Source: an uncultured Spirochaetales bacterium
Lineage (GTDB): Bacteria > Spirochaetota > Spirochaetia > Sphaerochaetales > Sphaerochaetaceae
Direction: 5' to 3'
NCBI GenBank assembly: GCA_949297785.1
Contig: CASFTW010000002.1
Coordinates: forward strand, 62,001 to 126,000
DNA length: 64,000 nt
In this document: positions 58,182 to 64,000 of the stretch, piece by piece
How the letters are laid out: each line of letters starts with the position of its first letter
Position numbering within the stretch: position 1 is the stretch's first letter
Notes under the pieces: generated by a model
Seen by the model: the letters and a program-made list of their open reading frames with translations, nothing else
Told to the model about the DNA's origin: nothing
Database searches by the model: none
Made by a program: the position numbers and the translations under genes

Positions 58182-59484
58182 AAAACGGGAGCCGGAATCT
58201 TTTTTCCGCGCTTTCCACAGATTGTGCACTCTTCAGGTTCAGAAATCTCATCGGGTTCTCTGTGACCATCCTTTCTTTGACTTCATCTGACAGAGGTGAG
58301 TCTTCAAATACCTTGAAATAGGCGCTGTATGACTCGACCTTCAGCAGATTGATGGAAAAATCGGAGCCGAACATGAGCCTGCTTTCTATATTCTTTCTCT
58401 CACTTTCGCCGACACCTTCAAGATACCTCACGAGCTGTGCGTAGAATTCTGGATAGCAGCCTGTGAATGATATATCCGAATAGACGGAAGGAAATTCATT
58501 CATCAGCTTCATGATTGTGTAGAACCAGTCGTCCGCAGGCTGACCTTTCAGTTTCGCATTTATTGTCTCCAGCAGGCTGCCTCTCATGTTGAGCAGTCCG
58601 TACTGCTTGCCGACATGGGCGAAATCGAGGATGAGGCGGGGATAGTTCTCAAGTACGCTTCTGTAAGAGGAAGGATCCGTAAATTTCCATGCATCCTTTG
58701 CATCTATTGTCCTGAAGCCCTGATCATCGCAGTGGGTTATGACAGGAATGCCGTTCTTCTCGCAGAATGCGTATATGGTTCTCATTTTTCTCAGTTCTGT
58801 CTCGTCAGCCGGCCACGGGCAGGTTCCAAGCGGCGGATACAGCTTGATGCCGAAAAATGCCTTTGAGCAATCCCCGTCACTTCTTCTGCTGAATTCCCTG
58901 TTCAGGCAAAGATACTGATGCAGGAATTCCTCCACATATTCCTGACTGTGGGCAGGCGGATTGATCCCTGCAAAAGGACAGAACGAAATTATGGAGCTGC
59001 TGTTCTTTCTGTAGAAGAGCGACATGGCTTCCATCGTATCTTTCAGGAACGGAATTATCTTGTCATCATTCCTCACGTCGTAGTACGTTCTTTTCGCACT
59101 TGTGCTCTTGTGCGTGAAATCGATGAGCATCGGACAGATTATCATCCTGTCATAGCTGCTGTTCCCGAAATGAAGCATTCCGTCTCTCAGATACGGAAGA
59201 TCCGGATAACTTGCAGCATTGCCGCTGCTTCTGTAGCGGCCTTTCAGATCTTCTTCCATCAGCTCCATTGTTTCGCTTATCGATTCCGTGAAAGTGATGA
59301 GCGTATTCTCTACTGCGGCAGCAGGAGAGACTTTTCCGTCGTACAGGGATGTGAAGATGTAGTCTTTTGAAAGAGAGCCGGAGATGAATGACGCAGGATT
59401 CTCTATGATGGGGGAGATGAAAGCCGCGAAATCGGGCTCCTTCAGCGTCATCAGGTGAGTATGTACATCGATGAACGGGTGCAT
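58147..59484 (-). CDS. Amidohydrolase-related metal-dependent hydrolase
   Basis: 445-residue TIM-barrel hydrolase. It opens with the metal motif FIDVHTHLM, then has ICPMLIDFTH, FFGIKLYPPLG, VITHCDDQGF, ILDFAHVGKQYG and LMFGSDFSINL, the usual spacing of the amidohydrolase-2 group with the last aspartate. Substrate unknown. Its place behind AraC and an MFS carrier suggests a small catabolic set for one imported compound. The 3' end reaches 35 bases into the araC-like gene. Confidence 0.8.
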   Translation of the reverse strand: MHPFIDVHTHLMTLKEPDFAAFISPIIENPASFISGSLSKDYIFTSLYDGKVSPAAAVENTLITFTESISETMELMEEDLKGRYRSSGNAASYPDLPYLRDGMLHFGNSSYDRMIICPMLIDFTHKSTSAKRTYYDVRNDDKIIPFLKDTMEAMSLFYRKNSSSIISFCPFAGINPPAHSQEYVEEFLHQYLCLNREFSRRSDGDCSKAFFGIKLYPPLGTCPWPADETELRKMRTIYAFCEKNGIPVITHCDDQGFRTIDAKDAWKFTDPSSYRSVLENYPRLILDFAHVGKQYGLLNMRGSLLETINAKLKGQPADDWFYTIMKLMNEFPSVYSDISFTGCYPEFYAQLVRYLEGVGESERKNIESRLMFGSDFSINLLKVESYSAYFKVFEDSPLSDEVKERMVTENPMRFLNLKSAQSVESAEKRFRLPFFRNDPATRSAK

Positions 59485-59521
59485 ATGATAACTTTAGAAT
59501 AAATCCGGCTTGCAGACAATA

Positions 59522-59557
59522 AAGAAACGGGAAAACCGTATGAAAAAGGTTTTCCCG
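59522..59557 (-). terminator. Terminator of glnS
   Basis: Perfect 10-bp stem CGGGAAAACC (59528-59537) / GGTTTTCCCG (59548-59557), then TTTCTTT on the minus strand. Confidence 0.85.
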
Positions 59558-59582
59558 CCGCATATTGCCTTACCGGCATGTT

Positions 59583-61274
59583 TCAAAGGCCCATCTTCGC
59601 TTTCTGCTTTGCCCATGAATCCTTAAGGGTGCAGGTCCTGTTGAATACCATGTGATCCGGCCTGCTGTCTTTGCTGTCAACACAGTAATAGCCGTTTCTG
59701 ATGAACTGGAGGTATTCTCCTGCCTGAGCTTTTTCCCCTTCTTTCTCTATGCGGGCATTATCAAGAATGATGAGGGAATCAGGGTTGAGGTCGTCAAGAT
59801 AGTTTCCTGTCGCCTCTCCCGGATTCTCGGCCTTGAAGAGCTTGTCATACTGGCGTACTTCCGCCTTGATTGAATGTTCCTTGCTGACCCAGTGGCTTGT
59901 TCCCTTGACCTTGCGTCCGTCAGGGGCCTCACCGCCGCGGCTGAGCGGGTCGTATTCAGCATGGATGAGGGTGATGTTTCCCTCTTCATCCTTCTCAAAA
60001 CCCGTTGCCGTGATGTAGTAGGCATATTTGAGACGTATCTCATTGCCGACATACAGACGGTGATAGCCTTTGACCGGATTCTCCATGAAGTCTTCCCTTT
60101 CAATGTAGATGTGCTTTGAGAAGGCAATCTGATGTGTTCCGCTTTCAGGGTCTTCCGGATTGTTTCCGGCTTCAAAATATTCAACCTTGTCATCCGGATA
60201 GTTGTCGATGACCACTTCAACAGGATCAAGGACCGCCATCAGGCGTTTTGCCCTCTTGTTGAGGTCTTCCCTGACACAGAATTCCATGAGAGCGTAGTCC
60301 ACAACGCCTTCAACTTTCGCAACGCCGACACGGTTCACGAAATCCTTCATGGCTTCAGGGGAATAGCCTCTTCTTCTTATTCCTGCGATGGTCGGCATTC
60401 TCGGATCATCCCAGCCTGATACGAAGTTGTTGTTCACGAGGTAGAGAAGCTTTCTCTTGCTCATGAGAAGATAGTTTATGTTGAGACGGGCAAACTCATA
60501 CTGATGAGGAGTATGTTCTATGCCGTCAATGCTTGTCGCCCAGTCATATGCCGGCCTGTGATCTTCGAATTCAAGCGTGCAGATCGAGTGTGTTATTCCT
60601 TCGATTGCATCGCTGATGGGATGGGTGAAGTCATACATGGGGTAGATGCACCACTTGTCCCCGGTACGCGGGTGATGTGCGAACTTGATCCTGTACAGCG
60701 CAGGATCCCTCATGTTGATATTCGGGCTTGCCATATCGATCTTCGCACGCAGCGTATAGGAACCTTCGGGATGCTTTCCCTGTCTCATCTCTTCGAAGAG
60801 ACGGAGATTCTCCTCGATGCTGCGGTCCCTGTCCGGACTGTTCTTTCCCGGAGTGGTGAGGGTTCCCCTGTATTCCTTCATCTCTTCAGCGGAAAGGGAA
60901 TCGACATAAGCCTTTCCCTCCCTGATGAGCCTTACTGCGATTTCGTAAAGCTGATCATAGTAGTCGGAAGCATAATACTCATGCTCGCCCCAGTCGAAAC
61001 CGAGCCAGCGGATGTCTTCCTTTATGGCGTCGATGTATTCATTCTCTTCTTTTGCGGGGTTTGTGTCATCAAGACGCAGGTGACAGCGGCCGCCGTATTT
61101 CTGTGCAAGCGAGAAATTGAGACAGATGCTTTTGATGTGACCTATATGCAGGTAGCCGTTCGGTTCAGGCGGGAAGCGGGTGACGATTTTTCCGTCGGGA
61201 ACTCTTCCTTCCCTCAGATCATCTTCAATGATCTTCTCGATGAAATTCAGCGGGCGTTCAGTTGTTTCAGCCAT
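59583..61274 (-). CDS. glnS: Glutaminyl-tRNA synthetase
   Basis: Charges tRNA-Gln with glutamine. The 563-residue class I synthetase has FPPEPNGYLHIGHIKSI with the HIGH motif, the tRNA acceptor region LRLDDTNPAKE, LLMSKRKL as the KMSKS counterpart, and the GlnRS-specific C-terminal anticodon-binding beta-barrels. Its presence suggests direct charging rather than the GatCAB route for glutamine. The ATG follows GGAGGAG. tRNA-Gln is at 5449. Confidence 0.96.
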   Translation of the reverse strand: MAETTERPLNFIEKIIEDDLREGRVPDGKIVTRFPPEPNGYLHIGHIKSICLNFSLAQKYGGRCHLRLDDTNPAKEENEYIDAIKEDIRWLGFDWGEHEYYASDYYDQLYEIAVRLIREGKAYVDSLSAEEMKEYRGTLTTPGKNSPDRDRSIEENLRLFEEMRQGKHPEGSYTLRAKIDMASPNINMRDPALYRIKFAHHPRTGDKWCIYPMYDFTHPISDAIEGITHSICTLEFEDHRPAYDWATSIDGIEHTPHQYEFARLNINYLLMSKRKLLYLVNNNFVSGWDDPRMPTIAGIRRRGYSPEAMKDFVNRVGVAKVEGVVDYALMEFCVREDLNKRAKRLMAVLDPVEVVIDNYPDDKVEYFEAGNNPEDPESGTHQIAFSKHIYIEREDFMENPVKGYHRLYVGNEIRLKYAYYITATGFEKDEEGNITLIHAEYDPLSRGGEAPDGRKVKGTSHWVSKEHSIKAEVRQYDKLFKAENPGEATGNYLDDLNPDSLIILDNARIEKEGEKAQAGEYLQFIRNGYYCVDSKDSRPDHMVFNRTCTLKDSWAKQKAKMGL

Positions 61275-61341
61275 TGTATAACTCCTCCTGTCCTTTCAGA
61301 GGGACTATTGGTTTTCTAAGAATAGTAGCGTAAAGACTGTT

Positions 61342-61782
61342 TTATGAAAAGGTGAATGTCGTCTGTCCGCTTCCTTTTGAATAGAAGGAAATTGAGACGC
61401 TTGCACCGATGGAGGCAAAGGAGAACGAGGTGAAAGGCCTGTCTTCTGCGAAGAATGAGAGAGTGTCGCCTTTTTTCTCGACTGTCAGTGTCCTCACTTC
61501 TTCGTCCGTCTTCCATGCACAGGTGCTTTTGATACCGAGAAAATCCATTTCACCGATTATGTTTCTGCCCTGCGGATGCAGCCTGAAGCCCTGATCAATG
61601 CTGAATATTACCGCAATGCCGCATTCACACGGACCTGAGAATGTGAATGTTATTTTCTCATCCTGATCCGTTGTATGGACGAAATGATGCTCACTGCAGC
61701 TGAGGAATGTGATTGATCTGGATGTGAGAATCCTTGATTTCTGCGGACGGTTTATCCACTGGCACTTTTTAAGTTTTATCAC
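61342..61782 (-). CDS. Uncharacterised beta-rich protein
   Basis: Not firmly recognised. 146 residues from a GTG at 61782, mostly beta strands: ITFLSCSEHHFVHTTDQ, KITFTFSGPCECGIAVIF, VRTLTVEKKGDTLSFFA and VSISFYSKGSGQTTFTFS. The layout resembles DUF1349/concanavalin-like sandwich proteins, but the match is weak. It is divergent from the PfkB-like gene, and a TATAAC box lies five bases before its GTG, so its leader is minimal. Confidence 0.55.
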   Translation of the reverse strand: MIKLKKCQWINRPQKSRILTSRSITFLSCSEHHFVHTTDQDEKITFTFSGPCECGIAVIFSIDQGFRLHPQGRNIIGEMDFLGIKSTCAWKTDEEVRTLTVEKKGDTLSFFAEDRPFTSFSFASIGASVSISFYSKGSGQTTFTFS

Positions 61783-61830
61783 GCCTGTTATATTTAAGGA
61801 AAAACGGTATTTTGTAAAGGGAGACGTGTT

Positions 61831-62538
61831 ATGGTTTATCTTGCGGGAATCATCGAAGCGGATATCTCGATAGAGGGAAACATCGCCTGTATTTCACCCG
61901 GCGGCTATGTATACGGACTTGCAAGGCGCATCAGGAGCGAAGTTGATCCGAAGGTGGGGCTGCTGTGTCCTCTCAGCAACGACGGACCCGGCCGCGTGAT
62001 ACTTGAATCGCTTGTGCATGAAAAGCTTTTCTTCGATCCGGCTCTGGTGTCATCATCACTTACATCGTTCATCCGCATTTCAGACAAGGGCGGACGCACC
62101 ACGGTATATTCAACGGGCAGTGCACCGGTGAGTGTCCAGAGTCAGGAACTTCTTGACTCCCTGCGCGGCAACAGTGATGTTGATGTCATCGTTCTGACTT
62201 CCTCCGCGCTGTATTACCAGCCGTTGTACTCCTCTGTGCTTGATGCGGCAACCTTTCTTGAGCCTCGTCCGCGTCTTGTTGTCGATGTGGCATCTTCCAG
62301 CTTCGAGCATGCAGATGAAAAACGCTATGTAAAACAGCTGAGGGAGGCTGCGGGCTATGCCAGTCTTCTGATCCTCGAAGAGGAGGATGTTCCTCTTTTC
62401 GGTCAGGATGATGTCTTTTCCCTTGCTCCCGACACTGCGCTTGTGAGAAAGGACGGCAGTGCGATACTCTCCCATAACGGAGAGAAGAGCGAAATCAGAG
62501 GCGGAAAGCTTGAGATATACAGGAAGCTTTTCCCTTAA
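61831..62538 (+). CDS. PfkB-family (ribokinase-like) protein lacking the ATP-site C-terminus
   Basis: 235 residues; ordinary PfkB kinases have about 300. The N-terminal lid and substrate part is present (ACISPGGYVYGLARRI, LCPLSNDGPGRVIL) and the core runs to TALVRKDGSAIL, but the chain stops before the GAGD motif that holds the catalytic aspartate and anion hole. No continuation was found downstream in any frame. It may be a non-catalytic binder or a decaying gene. Ribosome site GGGAGA precedes the ATG; an extended -10, TGTTATATT, lies near 61790. Confidence 0.65.
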   Translation: MVYLAGIIEADISIEGNIACISPGGYVYGLARRIRSEVDPKVGLLCPLSNDGPGRVILESLVHEKLFFDPALVSSSLTSFIRISDKGGRTTVYSTGSAPVSVQSQELLDSLRGNSDVDVIVLTSSALYYQPLYSSVLDAATFLEPRPRLVVDVASSSFEHADEKRYVKQLREAAGYASLLILEEEDVPLFGQDDVFSLAPDTALVRKDGSAILSHNGEKSEIRGGKLEIYRKLFP

Positions 62539-62556
62539 GGTTCGAGAATGCCTGAG

Positions 62557-64000
62557 TCATGTTTCAGACTGGGGGGGGGTAAATGAATCCTCCCTTTCCT
62601 TCCTGTTCTGTATCTTCTCGTAGTACATTCTGTTGTCGGCTTCCCTCAGCTTTGCCAGTATCCCGTTTTTTCCCCCGCTGCTGTACAGTGCCCATCCGAC
62701 AGAGAAGTCATCATATTTCCTGACAGGCTGATACTCTGTGAAATATTTCCTCACATCGCTTATGAACTTTTTCGGCCTGAAGCCTTTTTCCTGCTGTATC
62801 ATGATGAGGAATTCATCGCCGCCGTAGCGGAAAATATACTTGTTGAGTTCCTTTGACGCATCCTTCAGGCTTTTTGCAAAAGCAATCAGAACCCTGTCTC
62901 CCATGAGATGACCGAAAGTGTCATTGCATTCCTTCATCCCGTCGATATCGAAAATGAAAAGCCAGAACTGCTGCTCTCCGCTGTGATCCATATGTTCGAT
63001 TCTGTTGGAAAGCGCCTTTCTGTTGAGAAGACCGGTGAGCGTATCGGTATACGCTATTCTCATCGCGTTTTTCCTGTCTTTTCTGTTTTTCGATATGTGT
63101 ATGCCTTCCCTGACCGATTTGAAAAGGAAAAGAATCAGGGCCGCATACATCGGCGCATAGAGCGATAGCTGTCTGTTGACGGATGATGAGCCGGCATCCA
63201 GCAGAGAGTTTTCAATCACTATGGATATCAGATACAGGAAAAGGCCGGCAATCAGGAAGACTCCTCCCTCAAACTTCATTTTCCCGTATTTCACGCCTGA
63301 CCAGATGATGAGGAGTGCGAAATATATGATCAGGGCGGCAACCATGAATGGAAGGCTGCTGTCGATTGCCGTATTGAAGAAGGCGTATCCTGTATATATT
63401 GCGGTATAGACCGCAAGGTAGATATAGCTGAATACCTCAAATGCTCTTGCACTGCTTCCGGCAAGCTCCCTGTAGTTCTTCACCACATAATTGTATACGG
63501 TGAGCGGAAGGACTGCCATTGAGAACATCGACAGATCTATTGCGGCCGTGACGTTCGCTATGATGAACTGCTTCGAGCGGTTCTGCAGGACAATCCAGAA
63601 ACCTGTGACAAACAGCAGCATGACCGTTGCAGCCAGGCTCTGCCTTGTTTTCCTGTTGTCGATTGCGAGGCAGAGCATGCTGAGGATGAATGCGGCAATG
63701 AGCACGGAAAGCCCGACACACAGGCTTATGAAGTTGTTTGCAGCCTCGTTTATTATGAGAGTTGTCTTGTTTCCGATGTAGACAGGATGTATTTCATAAG
63801 GACCGTTCTGAGTGTAGCGTGTGCTGTAGCGGATTTCGATTTCCGATCCGGCATAATCATCTGCCAGACTTGCGAAATTGTAGCGTCCGCCGCTGAATGA
63901 TGCGCTTTCTCCTATCGGGTTCTGATCGGCAAGAGAGAATATCTTCCTTCCGTCCTGATACACATCAACCGCGCTTGAGTAGGAACGGAAGCACAGTATC
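62557..64000 (-). CDS. Diguanylate cyclase with 7TM-DISM-like sensor, N-terminus cut by window edge
   Basis: Membrane protein that should make cyclic di-GMP. The reading frame is open to the right edge (63964-64000 continues CFRSSYSSAVDVYQDG), so the N-terminal outside domain is incomplete; that sequence resembles a DISM extracellular domain. About seven TM helices follow, then a GGDEF domain with LTGLLNRKAL, IFDIDGMKECNDTFGH and an intact IFRYGGDEFLIMIQQ. No inhibitory RxxD was looked for with certainty. A run of nine Cs in the coding strand lies eight codons from the stop. Confidence 0.9.
   Translation of the reverse strand, partial: ILCFRSYSSAVDVYQDGRKIFSLADQNPIGESASFSGGRYNFASLADDYAGSEIEIRYSTRYTQNGPYEIHPVYIGNKTTLIINEAANNFISLCVGLSVLIAAFILSMLCLAIDNRKTRQSLAATVMLLFVTGFWIVLQNRSKQFIIANVTAAIDLSMFSMAVLPLTVYNYVVKNYRELAGSSARAFEVFSYIYLAVYTAIYTGYAFFNTAIDSSLPFMVAALIIYFALLIIWSGVKYGKMKFEGGVFLIAGLFLYLISIVIENSLLDAGSSSVNRQLSLYAPMYAALILFLFKSVREGIHISKNRKDRKNAMRIAYTDTLTGLLNRKALSNRIEHMDHSGEQQFWLFIFDIDGMKECNDTFGHLMGDRVLIAFAKSLKDASKELNKYIFRYGGDEFLIMIQQEKGFRPKKFISDVRKYFTEYQPVRKYDDFSVGWALYSSGGKNGILAKLREADNRMYYEKIQNRKEREDSFTPPQSET
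62571..62579. repeat. Homopolymer tract of nine G (C on coding strand)
   Basis: G9 at 62571-62579 falls inside the last codons of the diguanylate cyclase gene (the TPP of the C-terminal tail). Such tracts are prone to slippage. Confidence 0.85.

Noticed and set aside
60504-61319. 271-residue plus-strand frame opposite glnS
   Set aside because: Antisense of a confident GlnRS gene; no motif and no start signals.
1-64000. Prophage, insertion sequence, integron or defence island
   Set aside because: No integrase, transposase, capsid, restriction, toxin-antitoxin or Cas gene was recognised; gene content is housekeeping and metabolic throughout.

Overview
The window looks like chromosomal DNA of a free-living-type or gut-associated spirochaete, probably near Sphaerochaeta/Treponema. 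This is inferred from gene content, not proven: periplasmic binding protein with a signal peptide ending FAQGG, a PPi-type-like phosphofructokinase, SpoVG without any sporulation genes, many lipoproteins with loose lipoboxes, a bacterial GlnRS, and MurE/Ddl/UppP for peptidoglycan. Base composition is close to balanced, coding density is very high, and genes often overlap by 1-40 bases. No phage, insertion sequence or CRISPR array was seen.

Layout. 1-5150: acyl-CoA ligase (cut by the left edge) divergent from cysteine synthase, HAD phosphatase, a SMUG1-type uracil-DNA glycosylase, ispE and spoVG. 5150-12963: an unassigned structured RNA candidate with tRNA-Gln, then rplY-pth-tilS-ftsH-lepA and a LysR-like regulator. 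13176-14776: galM-udk. 14875-17338 (minus): histidine kinase, LuxR-type response regulator, yidD. 17443-20011 (minus): an SsuABC/TauABC-type ABC transporter. 20216-27789 (minus): a LacI-controlled catabolic operon, pfk-nagB-nagA-fba-TIM-like-LarA-like, which could take N-acetylhexosamine 6-phosphate to triose phosphates. 28008-30202: an OmpR/EnvZ-type two-component pair. 30174-35651: yfcE, trmL, uppP, dinB, ddl, murE. 35692-41837: an outer-membrane-like protein, a membrane protein with VP-type repeats and a degenerate GGDEF-like domain, an FtsB-like protein, tsaC, a DUF1015 protein, thiamine pyrophosphokinase, a small membrane protein and aroH. 41931-42311: tRNA-Thr and a strongly signposted 56-residue basic protein. 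42458-46298: three tandem lipoprotein genes sharing a roughly 90-residue domain, the last fused to a 5'-nucleotidase. 46593-49154: CopA-type copper ATPase carrying a CopZ-like C-terminal domain with its own internal ribosome site. 49256-54487: tRNA-Asn, DUF3795, GNAT, diaminopropionate ammonia-lyase, galE, phosphomannomutase. 54535-64000: an RlmK-like methyltransferase with an Arg/Asp/Tyr/Gly-rich tail, an MFS-AraC-amidohydrolase group, glnS, a short PfkB-like protein, and a diguanylate cyclase cut by the right edge.

Two signals run across the window. Several genes that begin a transcript have their start codon about seven bases after a good -10 box and no Shine-Dalgarno sequence, so they look leaderless, while genes inside operons have clear AGGAGG-type sites. 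Several convergent gene pairs overlap at their 3' ends with no room for a terminator. The items most worth following are the lipoprotein domain family, the internal CopZ start, the structured RNA at 5190-5405, the degenerate GGDEF repeat protein and the amino-sugar operon that ends with TIM-like and LarA-like genes.
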